Below are positions 34,787 through 44,350 of a stretch of DNA of 64,000 nt, piece after piece. The translations under genes and the position numbers were made by a program. Where the stretch lies: positions 115,531 to 179,530 of the forward strand of contig NZ_BNBM01000022.1 in the NCBI RefSeq assembly GCF_014655715.1. Reading direction: 5' to 3'. The notes under the pieces were generated by a model. That model saw nothing but the letters and a program-made list of their open reading frames with translations, had not been told where the DNA came from and did no database searches. This DNA is from Streptomyces lanatus. Lineage in GTDB: Bacteria; Actinomycetota; Actinomycetes; Streptomycetales; Streptomycetaceae. How positions within the stretch are numbered: the stretch's first letter is position 1; the number at the start of each line of letters is the position of its first letter.

Positions 34787-36064
34787 TCAGCCGGAGCCCG
34801 CAGAACCCTCGGAGCCCTCCGCCCCCGTCGGAGGCTTCTGCCCCGGCCTGCCCATCCACAGCGCACGCGCGCGTGAGAACAGGTTGCGCCCCGTTCCCCG
34901 CTCCCGATGCCCGTGCACGCGCGGATCGTCCGTGACGTCGTACCGCTTCACATACGCCCCCAGGAACGCCTGCAGCGTGGCGACCGCCGGGATGGAGATC
35001 AGCGCGCCCACGGCGCCGAGCAGGGCGGTGCCTGCGATGACCGACCCGAAGGCGACCGCGGGGTGGATGTCGACGGTCTTGGCGGTCAGCTTGGGCTGCA
35101 GCACATAGTTCTCGAACTGCTGGTAGACCACGACGAAGATCAGCACCCATAGCGCGTACCAGGGGTCGACCGTGAACGCGATCAGCATGGGCAGGGCGCC
35201 CGCGAGATAGGTGCCGATGGTGGGGATGAACTGCGACACCAGACCGACCCACACGGCGAGCACGGGCGCGTACGGCACGTCCAGGCTCTCCAGCAGGATG
35301 TAGTGGGCGATGCCGGAGATGAGCGCCATCAGGCCGCGCGAGTACAGATAGCCGCCGGTCTTGTTGACGGCGATCTCCCAGGCGCGCAGCACCTCGGCCT
35401 GCCGGGCGGGCGGCAGTACGGAGCACAGCGCGCGGCGCAGTCGGGGGCCGTCGGCGGCGAAGTAGAACGAGAACAGCGTGATCGTCAGCAGCTGGAAGAG
35501 TCCGCCGAGGACCTGCGCGGACACGTCCAGGACACCGGTGGCGCTGTTCTGCACGTAGTTGCGCAGCCAGTCGGACCTGAGCAGTCCCTCCTGGACGTCG
35601 ACACGGCGCAGCTCGGTGTGGAAGTGCGCGTTGATCCAGTTGATGACGGAGTCGAGGTAGTTCGGGAAATCCTCGACGATCTTGATGATCTGGCCCGCGA
35701 GCATGGACCCCAGCAAGGTCACGAACCCGGCGGACACGATGATCACGCCCAAGAAGACGAGGGCGGTGGCCAGCCCCCGGCGCATCCCGCGCGAGGCCAT
35801 CCAGCTCACCGCGGGCTCTATGGCGAGGGCCAGGAAGAACGCGATGAGGATGTTGATCAGCAGCCCGGTGAGCTGGTGGAAAGCCCAGCTGCCCAGCTGG
35901 AACACACCGACCAGCGTCAGCGCGAGCACCATGGCACGCGGCAGCCAGCGCGGCATGCGTGCGCTCGGCCCGGCGTCGCTCTCTCCCGGAGGCGGGATGG
36001 GCGGCGTCGTGCCGAACGGGGATCCTTGCCGGGGCAGCTGCCCGGTCTCGTCAGTGCGTGCCAC
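34787..36064 (-). CDS. AI-2E family transporter
   Basis: About 425 residues with seven to eight membrane segments, beginning after a Pro-rich N-terminus with AMVLALTLVGVFQLGSWAF. The AI-2E/PerM family pattern is clear in LINILIAFFLALAIEPAV, GVLDVSAQVLGGLFQLLTITLFSFYFAADG, YLYSRGLMALISGIAHYILL, QFIPTIGTYLAGALPMLIAF and QQFENYVLQPKLTAKTVDIHPAV. Some members export autoinducer-2 or act as ion antiporters; substrate unknown here. A GTG at 36082 would add six residues; neither start has a strong ribosome-binding site. Confidence 0.88.
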   Translation of the reverse strand: MARTDETGQLPRQGSPFGTTPPIPPPGESDAGPSARMPRWLPRAMVLALTLVGVFQLGSWAFHQLTGLLINILIAFFLALAIEPAVSWMASRGMRRGLATALVFLGVIIVSAGFVTLLGSMLAGQIIKIVEDFPNYLDSVINWINAHFHTELRRVDVQEGLLRSDWLRNYVQNSATGVLDVSAQVLGGLFQLLTITLFSFYFAADGPRLRRALCSVLPPARQAEVLRAWEIAVNKTGGYLYSRGLMALISGIAHYILLESLDVPYAPVLAVWVGLVSQFIPTIGTYLAGALPMLIAFTVDPWYALWVLIFVVVYQQFENYVLQPKLTAKTVDIHPAVAFGSVIAGTALLGAVGALISIPAVATLQAFLGAYVKRYDVTDDPRVHGHRERGTGRNLFSRARALWMGRPGQKPPTGAEGSEGSAGSG

Positions 36065-36124
36065 GGAGCAAGTCTCACCCACGCCACTGACAAACGGCTG
36101 CGGTCCTGCGATCTCCGTGCCCGA

Positions 36125-36319
36125 TCAGCGCTTCTCCCCCGGAACGTTCATGACCGCACAGACCACACGCCATACGTCCTTGGCCTCCCAGCCGGATTCC
36201 AGCGCCTGGTGCACCGTGCGCCCGCCGAGCTCCGTCATCACATGGTCGCGCGCGAAGGTGTCGGCGTACCCCGGACCGAAGTGTTCCGCCATCCGCTGCC
36301 AGAAGACCGTCAACCGCAT
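36125..36319 (-). CDS. DUF3046 small protein
   Basis: A 64-residue protein MRLTVFWQRMAEHFG..., RDHVMTELGGRTVHQALESG, KDVWRVVCAVMNVP. DUF3046 proteins are short, actinobacterial and regularly near recA. Function unknown. It is followed 60 bases later by the AI-2E transporter gene and may share its transcript. Confidence 0.88.
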   Translation of the reverse strand: MRLTVFWQRMAEHFGPGYADTFARDHVMTELGGRTVHQALESGWEAKDVWRVVCAVMNVPGEKR

Positions 36320-36399
36320 GCGTCCAGTATCCCGCCCCTGAGTGTGGGCCTGTGCCGGGACCGCTTGCCGAGACCGCTTTCCGCCCTACGGTCTGTCGC

Positions 36400-37344
36400 A
36401 TGCCCGAAACAGGAGCTTCTCCACTCGACCCGTCGTCCCCGGCGCACTCCCCGCTCTTCCGCGCCGAGCACTTCGTCTGGCTCACCGCGCGCGTGCTGGA
36501 GCAGCGCCTCTTCGCGTTCCACTTCCTGAACGGCGCCGCCGACCCGGTGGAGACCGCGCTGGACGCCTACCGCAACGAGGACGGCGGGTACGGCCACGCG
36601 CTGGAGCCGGATCTGCGCGGCCCGGTCAGCCAGCCGCTGCACACGGGTCACGCGCTCCATGTCCTGGATGCCATCGAGCGCTGCGGGGGACAGCGCGTGG
36701 ACCGCGTATGCCGCTATCTGACCTCGGTGTCCACCCCGGAAGGCGCCCTGCCGGCCACTCACCGCGGCCAGCGCGACTACCCCACGGCCCCCTTCATCCC
36801 GGTCGTCGAGGACCCGCCCAGCTCCCTCCTGGCCACCGGGCCCGTGGTCGGCCTGCTGCACCGCAACGAGGTGTGGCACGCGTGGCTGTTCCGGGCCACG
36901 GACTTCTGCTGGCAGGCGGTGGAATCGCTGGAGAAGTCACATCCCTACGAGATCGAGGCCGCCGTCGCCTTCCTGGACTCCGTTCCCGACCGCCCGCGCG
37001 CGGAGGCGGCCGCCGACCGTCTGGGCCGCCTGGTGCGCGACCAGCGACTGGCGGCACTCGCGCCGGACGACCTCGACGCCTACCCGGTGTCCCCCGGCTA
37101 CGCCCCCGCCGAGCACCACTTCCCGCACGACTACGCACGGACACCGCGCTCCCTCGCGCGCGCGTGGTTCACGGACGACGAGATGGGCCGCTCCCTGGAC
37201 CACCTGGCCGACGAACAGCAGCAGGACGGCGGCTGGCCCATCCACCGGCGCCAGTGGGCACCGAGCGTTCCCTTGGAGGCCCGCCCCCTGGTGACCATCC
37301 AGGCGCTGCGCACCCTGAGGGCCTACGGCCGCCACATCGGCTGA
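36400..37344 (+). CDS. Alpha/alpha-toroid (prenyltransferase/squalene-cyclase-like) repeat protein
   Basis: A 314-residue protein with repeats of the toroid fold: YRNEDGGYGHALEPDLRGPVSQP near residue 65 and QQQDGGWPIHRRQWAPS near the end, both QW-like. Hydrophobic helices alternate between them. The DxDD catalytic motif of squalene cyclases is not visible, and no metal motif is obvious, so enzymatic activity cannot be assumed. It is divergent from the DUF3046 gene, with an 80-base gap, and convergent with azlD. Confidence 0.7.
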   Translation: MPETGASPLDPSSPAHSPLFRAEHFVWLTARVLEQRLFAFHFLNGAADPVETALDAYRNEDGGYGHALEPDLRGPVSQPLHTGHALHVLDAIERCGGQRVDRVCRYLTSVSTPEGALPATHRGQRDYPTAPFIPVVEDPPSSLLATGPVVGLLHRNEVWHAWLFRATDFCWQAVESLEKSHPYEIEAAVAFLDSVPDRPRAEAAADRLGRLVRDQRLAALAPDDLDAYPVSPGYAPAEHHFPHDYARTPRSLARAWFTDDEMGRSLDHLADEQQQDGGWPIHRRQWAPSVPLEARPLVTIQALRTLRAYGRHIG

Positions 37345-37350
37345 GCCGCC

Positions 37351-37659
37351 TCACCCTCCCATGGCTCGCACTCCCGCCGTCACCACCACGGCCGCCGCGA
37401 CGACGAGCAGGAACGGAGCCCGCAGGACGAGCGCCAGGGCAGCCGCGGTCACCCCGGCGGCCCGAGCGTCCAGCACCAGCGCCTGCCCGTCGCCGAACGT
37501 CTGCTGGGCCGTGAGGGCGGCGAGAAGGGCGACGGGCAACAGTGCGGCAAGACGCCGTACGAGAGGCCTCTCCAGCGCCCCCGCGGGCACGAGCAGCCCT
37601 ATGAGCTTGACGGCGTAGCAGCCGACGACCGTGAGGCCGATGGCGATCCAGGTATTCAC
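37351..37659 (-). CDS. azlD: AzlD-type branched-chain amino acid exporter subunit
   Basis: A 102-residue membrane protein with three to four segments (TWIAIGLTVVGCYAVKLIGLL; LAALLPVALLAALTAQQTF; AAALALVLRAPFLLVVAAAVVVTAGV). Its GTG start overlaps the stop of azlC by four bases, the usual arrangement for the two-component AzlCD exporter of branched-chain amino acids or analogues. Confidence 0.88.
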   Translation of the reverse strand: MNTWIAIGLTVVGCYAVKLIGLLVPAGALERPLVRRLAALLPVALLAALTAQQTFGDGQALVLDARAAGVTAAALALVLRAPFLLVVAAAVVVTAGVRAMGG

Positions 37660-38369
37660 CGCCCGCTCCCCCGCCCCTGCGCCCACAGCACGACGGGCGC
37701 CGCGAGAGCGGCCACCAGGACCGGCACCCCGGCCGGCAGCACAGGCAGCAGCCCGAGCCCCAGAACCACGGCCAGCCCCGCGACGGCGCGCTCGGCAGCG
37801 GACTTCAACATGGGCGCGAGCAGCGCGAGAAACACAGCGGGCCCGGCGGCATCGAGCCCCCACGCACCGGTATCACCGATGGCCTCGGCCCCCAGCGCAC
37901 CGAGCAAGGTCGTCAGATTCCACAGCACATACAGACTCAGGCCCGTCACCACGAACCCGATCCGCGCACTGCGCCTGGTGGGCTGCGCCAGCGCGACGGC
38001 AGCCGTCTCATCGATCACCCATTGCGCGGCGAACGGCCGCACCGCGCGCGTGAGGCGCAGCACCTCGGACAGCCGCAGCCCGTAGAACGCGTTGCGCACC
38101 CCCAGGAAAAAGGCCCCCGCAGCCGCGGTGAACGGACTGCCACCGGCCGCGAGCGCCCCGACAAGCGCGAACTGCGACGCCCCCGTGAACACCAGCAGGC
38201 TGAGCACACAGGTCTGCAGGAGCGTGAGCCCACTGCCCGCCGACGTCACCCCGAAGGCGAACCCGGACAGCCCGACGGCGACCCCGACCCCCAGGGCGTC
38301 CCGGACGACAACGGAATCAGGCTTGCCTCCCGCCGCGGGGAGATCTACAAGAGCTTTCTGTTCTGCCAC
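37656..38369 (-). CDS. azlC: AzlC-type branched-chain amino acid exporter, large subunit
   Basis: A 237-residue membrane protein: LGVGVAVGLSGFAFGVTSAGSGL, SLLVFTGASQFALVGALAAGG, FFLGVRNAFYGLRLSEVL, AQWVIDETAAVALAQ, then further membrane helices. GASQF and RNAFYG are AzlC signatures. GTG at 38369 gives VAEQKALVD; the region upstream lacks similarity. An AraC-type regulator gene starts the operon 22 bases upstream and probably controls export. Confidence 0.9.
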   Translation of the reverse strand: MAEQKALVDLPAAGGKPDSVVVRDALGVGVAVGLSGFAFGVTSAGSGLTLLQTCVLSLLVFTGASQFALVGALAAGGSPFTAAAGAFFLGVRNAFYGLRLSEVLRLTRAVRPFAAQWVIDETAAVALAQPTRRSARIGFVVTGLSLYVLWNLTTLLGALGAEAIGDTGAWGLDAAGPAVFLALLAPMLKSAAERAVAGLAVVLGLGLLPVLPAGVPVLVAALAAPVVLWAQGRGSGR

Positions 38370-38391
38370 GCCCGCGAGGCTAGGCAACCCA

Positions 38392-39231
38392 CTACCGCAG
38401 GTCTTGTACGTTCTTGCGCTCCCGCTGATAGGCCCCCGGCGGCACACCCACGATCCGGGCGAAGTGCCGATTCAGATGCGGCTGATCGGTGAACCCCACA
38501 GCAACGGCCGCCTCGGCCGGCGAGACCCCCGCATCCAACAACCGCCGAGCCCGCCGCACCCGCGCATCGGTCAGCCAGGCATGCGGCGGCATCCCATACA
38601 CATCCCGAAAGGCCCGCAACAAGGCGAACGGCCCCGTACCAAGATCGGAAGCCAACACCTCAAGACTCGGCGGCTCCGCCAACCGCCCTTCCAGCACCTC
38701 ACGCGCGCGTACGGCCACCCGCGCCCCCGCCGTCCGCACCTCCCGCTGCGGCAGAGCCCCACCGTTCAACCGCAGCAGCCGAGTCACGGCGACCCGAAGC
38801 AACGTATCGGCAGCCAGCGCATTGCCCTCATCAGCGGCCCGCAGCACCTGATGCACCAGCCCCACCGCATAGGCGTCATCGAGCACAGGCCGGACGAATC
38901 CAGGCGTGCCCTTCACAGAGGTGGTCTCGGCAGCGATCTCCGCCACCACCTCCGGCGACGGATAAACGGCGCCGTACCGCCACCCCTCGGGCACCCCCGC
39001 CCGCCCCGTATGCGCCGTATCCGGATTGACGAGCGCAAGCGCCCCGGCCCCCGCATACACATCGCCGCCGCGATGGTGAAACACCTCCACCCCATCGGCG
39101 ATGGCGGCGATCACAAAGTTCTCGTGGGTATGCCGCACAAACGTCTTCCGTATGTACCGCGCCCGCAGCAGATCAACACCGGGCAACTCGGCATACCGCC
39201 AGTGCCGCGCCCGCTCGTTCGAACCTGCCAT
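38392..39231 (-). CDS. AraC-family regulator with cupin sensor, probably of azlCD
   Basis: A 279-residue regulator. The N-terminal cupin-like sensor has FVRHTHENFVIAAIADGVEVFHHRGGDVYAGAGALALVNPDTAHTG; the C-terminal double helix-turn-helix has LEVLASDLGTGPFALLRAFRDVYGMPPHAWL and AAVAVGFTDQPHLNRHFARIVGVPPGAYQRER. This layout is typical of regulators paired with AzlC/LysE-type exporters. It stands directly upstream of azlCD in the same direction. ATG 39231 begins MAGSNERARHW. Confidence 0.9.
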   Translation of the reverse strand: MAGSNERARHWRYAELPGVDLLRARYIRKTFVRHTHENFVIAAIADGVEVFHHRGGDVYAGAGALALVNPDTAHTGRAGVPEGWRYGAVYPSPEVVAEIAAETTSVKGTPGFVRPVLDDAYAVGLVHQVLRAADEGNALAADTLLRVAVTRLLRLNGGALPQREVRTAGARVAVRAREVLEGRLAEPPSLEVLASDLGTGPFALLRAFRDVYGMPPHAWLTDARVRRARRLLDAGVSPAEAAVAVGFTDQPHLNRHFARIVGVPPGAYQRERKNVQDLR

Positions 39232-39407
39232 ACCCCCATTCTGCGCAACGCCACGACGACGCGGCACCCGCGTACGGCGGCACGGCCCCGACCCACGACG
39301 AACCACAAGGCGCTACGCGAACCCCCACCGAACAGCAACAGGCCGCCGCAGGCATCCCCCGCCCAACCACCGGAGGCATTGTCAGTGCCCGGGTGCAGGA
39401 TGGACGC

Positions 39408-42400
39408 ATGGTCAGCAACCCGCACCGAGCCCTGGCAGGCTTCTCCCCCGCAACCCGAGGCTGGTTCACAGGCGCCTTCTCCGCGCCCACCGCAGCCCAG
39501 GCAGGCGCGTGGCAAGCCATCCAAGAGGGCTCGGACGTGCTGGTCGTGGCCCCCACCGGCTCCGGCAAGACCCTCGCCGCCTTCCTCGCCGCCCTGGACC
39601 AGCTGGCCTCCACGCCCCCGCCGGCCGACCCCAGGAAACGCTGCCGGGTCCTGTACGTCTCCCCCCTCAAGGCCCTGGCCGTCGACGTGGAGCGCAACCT
39701 CCGCAGCCCCCTCACCGGCATCCGCCAGGAATCCGTACGCCTCGGCCTCCAGGAACCTGAAGTAAAGGTCGGCATCCGCTCGGGCGACACCCCCGCCGCG
39801 GAACGCCGAGCCCTGTCGACCCGCCCACCGGACATCCTCATCACCACCCCGGAATCCCTCTTCCTGATGCTGACGTCGGCCACCCGCGACGCACTGACCG
39901 GGATCGAGACGGTGATCCTCGACGAGGTCCACGCGGTCGCGGGCACCAAGCGCGGCGCCCACCTCGCCCTCACTCTGGAGCGCCTCGACGAGCTCCTCCC
40001 GAAGCCGGCCCGCCGTATCGGCCTCTCCGCGACCGTCCGCCCGGTGGACGAGATCGCCCGCTATCTCTCCCCCCAGCGCAAGGTGGAGATCGTCCAGCCG
40101 AAGTCGGGCAAGGAGTTCGACCTCTCGGTCGTCGTCCCCGTAGAGGACCTCGGCGAGCTGGGCGGCTCCCCGGTGGCCGACGGCTCCGAGGGCGCGGAAC
40201 GCCCCTCGATCTGGCCGCACGTCGAGGAGCGCATCACCGACCTCGTCCAGTCCCACCGCTCCACCATCGTCTTCGCCAACTCCCGCCGCCTCGCCGAACG
40301 CCTCTGCAACCGCCTCAACGAGATCGCCTACGAGCGCGCCACCGGCGAAACCCTGGACGAACACCACGCCCCGGCGGAGCTCATGGGCGGCTCGGGAGCG
40401 GCCCAGGGCGCGCCCCAGGTCATCGCCCGCGCCCACCACGGCTCGGTCTCCAAGGAGCAACGCGCCCTGGTCGAGGAGGACCTCAAGGCGGGCCGTCTCC
40501 CCGCGGTCGTGGCCACCTCCAGCCTGGAACTGGGCATCGACATGGGCGCCGTAGACCTCGTCGTCCAGGTCGAATCACCCCCCTCCGTGGCCTCCGGGCT
40601 GCAACGCGTCGGCCGCGCGGGCCATCAGGTCGGCGCGGTCTCCACCGGCGTGGTCTTCCCTAAGTACCGCGGCGACCTGGTCCAGGCGGCGGTCGTCACC
40701 GAACGCATGCGCACCGGCTCCATCGAGTCCCTCAGGGTCCCCGCCAACCCCCTCGACGTCCTCGCTCAGCAGCTCGTCGCGATGACGGCGATGGACACCT
40801 GGCAGTTCGACGACCTCCTCACCACCGTCCGCCGGGCGGCCCCCTTCGCCTCGCTCCCCGAGTCCGCCTTCACCGCGGTCCTCGACATGCTCGCCGGCCG
40901 CTACCCGTCCGACGCCTTCGCGGAGCTGCGCCCGCGCGTGGTCTGGGACCGAGTCGCCGGCACGATCACCGGCCGCCCCGGCGCCCAGCGCCTCGCCGTC
41001 ACCTCGGGCGGCACCATCCCCGACCGCGGCCTCTTCGGGGTGTTCCTCGCCGGTTCCGACCCCAAGAAGGGCGGCGGCCGGGTCGGCGAGCTGGACGAGG
41101 AGATGGTCTACGAGTCACGCGTCGGCGACGTCTTCACACTCGGCACCAGCTCCTGGCGCATCGAGGACATCACCCGTGACCGAGTCCTGGTCTCCCCGGC
41201 ACCGGGCGTACCGGGCCGGCTCCCGTTCTGGAAGGGCGACCAGCTGGGCCGCCCGCTGGAACTGGGCCGCGCGGTGGGCGGGTTCCTGCGCGAGGTCGGC
41301 TCCATGCCCAAGGACGACGCCCGGCTGCGCCTGGTCACCGCCGGCCTGGACGCCTGGGCGGCCGACAACGTCCTGTCGTACCTGGACGAGCAGCGCGAGG
41401 CCTGCGGCCATGTCCCCGACGACCGCACGATCGTCGTGGAGCGCTTCCGAGACGAGCTCGGCGACTGGCGCGTCGTCGTGCACTCCCCCTTCGGCGCGCA
41501 GGTCCACGCCCCCTGGGCGCTCGCCCTGGGCGCCAAGCTCTCCGAGCGGTACGGCATGGACGCCCAGGTCATGCACGCCGACGACGGCATCGTGCTGCGC
41601 CTGCCCGACGCCGACCTGATGGGCCTGGACCTGCTGGACCAGGAACCGCGCAAGGCGGGCACCGAGTACGACGCGGACCAGGCTCCCGTAGGTGCGGCGG
41701 ACGTCGTCTTCGACAAGGGCGACGTCGACCAGATGGTCACCGACCAGGTCGGCGGCTCGGCCCTGTTCGCGTCCCGCTTCCGCGAGTGCGCGGCACGCGC
41801 GCTACTGCTCCCGCGCCGCAACCCCGGCAAGCGCACTCCGTTGTGGCAGCAGCGCCAGCGCGCCGCCCAGCTGCTCCAGGTGGCCAGCGAGTTCGGCTCG
41901 TTCCCGATCGTCCTGGAGGCGGTTCGCGAGTGCCTCCAGGACGTCTTCGACGTGCCCGGACTCGTCGAGCTGATGGGCGACCTGGAGTCCCGCAAGGTCC
42001 GCCTGGTCGAGGTCACCACTCCAGAGCCGTCCCCCTTCGCCCGCTCCCTGCTCTTCGGATACGTCGCCCAGTTCCTGTACGAGGGTGACTCCCCGCTCGC
42101 CGAGCGCCGCGCCGCCGCCCTGTCGCTGGACTCGCGGCTGCTCGCCGAACTGCTCGGCCAGGCGGAGCTGCGCGAGCTGCTCGACGCCGAAGTGCTGACC
42201 GAGCTGGAGCGCGAGCTCCAGTGGCTCACCGAGGACCGCCGCGTCAAGGACGCCGAAGGCGTCGCGGACCTCCTCCGCCTCCTGGGCCCGCTCACCGATG
42301 CCGACCTGACCGAGCGCGGCGCCGAACCGCAGTGGGCGCGCGAGCTGGCCGCCGCCCGCCGCGCCATCAAGGTGCGCATCGCGGGCACCGACCACTGGGC

Positions 42401-44300
42401 GGCGATCGAGGACGCTGGCCGGCTGCGCGACGCACTCGGCACAGCGCTGCCCGTCGGCGTGCCCGAGGCCTTCACCGAGCCGGTCAAGGAGCCGCTCGGC
42501 GACCTCCTCGCCCGCTACGCCCGCACCCACGGCCCCTTCACCTCGGCGACGGCGGCGGCCCGCTTCGGCCTTGGCGTGGCGATCACGGACGGCGCCCTGC
42601 AGCGGCTGGCGGCGAGCGGGCGGGTCGTCCAGGGCGAGTTCCACCCGGCCGGCATCGGCCAGGAGTGGTGCGACGCGACGGTCCTGCGCCGTCTGCGCCG
42701 CCGGTCCCTGGCCGCCCTGCGGCACGAACTGGAACCGGTGCCACCGGCCGCGCTCGCGCAGTTCCTGCCGCAATGGCAGCACATCGGCAAGGGCCACGGC
42801 CTGCGCGGCATCGACGGACTGGTCCGCGCCATCGAGCAGTTGCAAGGCGCGTCCGTGCCCGCCTCCGCCCTCGAAAAACTCGTCCTGCCCTCCCGCGTCG
42901 CCAACTACACCCCCGCGATGCTCGACGAGCTCACCTCGGCCGGCGAGGTCGTCTGGGCCGGCGCGGGCTCGCTCCCCGGCAAGGACGGCTGGGTGTCCCT
43001 CTACATGGCGGACACAGCCCCCCTGCTCCTGCAGCAACCCCACCCCCTGGAGCTGACGGCACTGCACCAGTCGGTCCTGGACGCCCTGTCCGGCGGCTAC
43101 GGCCTGTTCTTCCGCCAGATCGCCGACCAGATCCGCGCCACCACCCACCCCGACGCCACCGACCCCCAACTCGCCGACGCCCTCTGGGAGCTGGCCTGGT
43201 CGGGCCGCCTCACGAACGACACGCTGGCTCCCATGCGCTCCCTGCTCGGCTCGGGCCGCACCGCGGGCTCCACGGCCCACCGCGCCAAGCGCACCGTCCC
43301 CCGAGGACGCTACGGCTCCCTCACCGCCGCCGCCCGCCCGGCCTCCCGCACCGGCCCCCCGACCGTCGCCGGCCGCTGGTCCCTCCTCCCCGCGCACGAA
43401 CCCGACCCCACCGTCCGCGCCCACGCCCTCGCCCGCACCCTCCTCGACCGCCACGGCGTGGTGACCCGGGGCGCGGTCGCCGCGGAGGGTGTCGAGGGCG
43501 GCTTCTCGGCGATGTACCGCATCCTGTCCGCCTTCGAGGACAGCGGCCAGGCACGACGCGGCTATGTGGTCGAGGGCCTCGGCGCCGCCCAGTTCGCGAT
43601 GGACGGCGCGGTGGACCGTCTCCGCGCGGTGTCCAACGCCCGCGACCGGGGCGACGACCTGCCCGGCCCGGGCACCCCCGACGCCCTGGGGAACCCTGAC
43701 GCCGCCCCTGCCGACACACCGGCGTACGACAACCCCGACGGCACCCCCGCCTACGACATCCCCGACCTCGACCACGACTTCCTGGACGCCCACCTCGGCC
43801 CGAGCGAATGGGTCTCGCCCCGCGACCTCGCCGCCCCCGAGTCCGGCCGACGCACCCCGCAGGGCCGCACCTGGCCCAACGGCGGACCCGCCGCCCGCCG
43901 CACCCCGGACACCCGAGCCGTAGTCCTCGCAGCCGCCGACCCCGCCAACGCCTACGGCGCCGCCCTTGCCTGGCCCGAGCCCCCCACCGGCGCCGGCCAC
44001 AAGCCCGGCCGTAAGGCAGGCTCCCTGGTGGTACTCGTCGACGGCGAGCTGACCCTCTACATGGAGCGCGGCGGCAAGACCCTGCTCGCCTGGCCCTCGG
44101 CCCCGGACACGGAACCCGCCGACGACCCACGCCTGCACGCGGCGGCGGAGTCCCTCGCCGCAGCCGCCCGAGCGGGCTCCCTCGGCACGGTCACGGTGGA
44201 ACGCGTGAACGGCACCCAGGCCCTGACGTCCCCCATAGGCTCTCTCCTGGAGGGAGCGGGCTTCATCGCGACCCCCAGAGGCCTACGCCTACGAGCGTGA
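39408..44300 (+). CDS. lhr: Lhr-family ATP-dependent DNA helicase
   Basis: A 1,630-residue superfamily-2 helicase, the long actinobacterial Lhr form. Core motifs: VVAPTGSGKTLAAFL (residue ~47), ITTPESLFLML, ILDEVHAVAG (~171), IGLSATVRP, TIVFANSRRLAERL, ATSSLELGIDMGAVDLVVQVESP and QRVGRAGHQVG. These are followed by the winged-helix and Lhr-core beta-barrel parts and a long C-terminal extension. Near residues 1430-1460 a short Pro/Asp repeat (DTPAYDNPDGTPAYDIPD) forms a flexible linker. Lhr unwinds 3'-tailed RNA:DNA and DNA duplexes and is linked to DNA repair. AGGA lies 8 bases before ATG 39408. The glycosylase gene follows 50 bases later, a pairing seen in many actinobacteria. Confidence 0.93.
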   Translation: MVSNPHRALAGFSPATRGWFTGAFSAPTAAQAGAWQAIQEGSDVLVVAPTGSGKTLAAFLAALDQLASTPPPADPRKRCRVLYVSPLKALAVDVERNLRSPLTGIRQESVRLGLQEPEVKVGIRSGDTPAAERRALSTRPPDILITTPESLFLMLTSATRDALTGIETVILDEVHAVAGTKRGAHLALTLERLDELLPKPARRIGLSATVRPVDEIARYLSPQRKVEIVQPKSGKEFDLSVVVPVEDLGELGGSPVADGSEGAERPSIWPHVEERITDLVQSHRSTIVFANSRRLAERLCNRLNEIAYERATGETLDEHHAPAELMGGSGAAQGAPQVIARAHHGSVSKEQRALVEEDLKAGRLPAVVATSSLELGIDMGAVDLVVQVESPPSVASGLQRVGRAGHQVGAVSTGVVFPKYRGDLVQAAVVTERMRTGSIESLRVPANPLDVLAQQLVAMTAMDTWQFDDLLTTVRRAAPFASLPESAFTAVLDMLAGRYPSDAFAELRPRVVWDRVAGTITGRPGAQRLAVTSGGTIPDRGLFGVFLAGSDPKKGGGRVGELDEEMVYESRVGDVFTLGTSSWRIEDITRDRVLVSPAPGVPGRLPFWKGDQLGRPLELGRAVGGFLREVGSMPKDDARLRLVTAGLDAWAADNVLSYLDEQREACGHVPDDRTIVVERFRDELGDWRVVVHSPFGAQVHAPWALALGAKLSERYGMDAQVMHADDGIVLRLPDADLMGLDLLDQEPRKAGTEYDADQAPVGAADVVFDKGDVDQMVTDQVGGSALFASRFRECAARALLLPRRNPGKRTPLWQQRQRAAQLLQVASEFGSFPIVLEAVRECLQDVFDVPGLVELMGDLESRKVRLVEVTTPEPSPFARSLLFGYVAQFLYEGDSPLAERRAAALSLDSRLLAELLGQAELRELLDAEVLTELERELQWLTEDRRVKDAEGVADLLRLLGPLTDADLTERGAEPQWARELAAARRAIKVRIAGTDHWAAIEDAGRLRDALGTALPVGVPEAFTEPVKEPLGDLLARYARTHGPFTSATAAARFGLGVAITDGALQRLAASGRVVQGEFHPAGIGQEWCDATVLRRLRRRSLAALRHELEPVPPAALAQFLPQWQHIGKGHGLRGIDGLVRAIEQLQGASVPASALEKLVLPSRVANYTPAMLDELTSAGEVVWAGAGSLPGKDGWVSLYMADTAPLLLQQPHPLELTALHQSVLDALSGGYGLFFRQIADQIRATTHPDATDPQLADALWELAWSGRLTNDTLAPMRSLLGSGRTAGSTAHRAKRTVPRGRYGSLTAAARPASRTGPPTVAGRWSLLPAHEPDPTVRAHALARTLLDRHGVVTRGAVAAEGVEGGFSAMYRILSAFEDSGQARRGYVVEGLGAAQFAMDGAVDRLRAVSNARDRGDDLPGPGTPDALGNPDAAPADTPAYDNPDGTPAYDIPDLDHDFLDAHLGPSEWVSPRDLAAPESGRRTPQGRTWPNGGPAARRTPDTRAVVLAAADPANAYGAALAWPEPPTGAGHKPGRKAGSLVVLVDGELTLYMERGGKTLLAWPSAPDTEPADDPRLHAAAESLAAAARAGSLGTVTVERVNGTQALTSPIGSLLEGAGFIATPRGLRLRA

Positions 44301-44350
44301 CGCCAGACACCCGCCCCGCCCCGAACCGCACCCAATGCCACCCTTGACCC

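Noticed and set aside
41802..44138. Long minus-strand open frame opposite lhr
   Set aside because: Antisense shadow; Gly/Val/Ala-rich composition and no recognised motif, while the plus strand carries the helicase.
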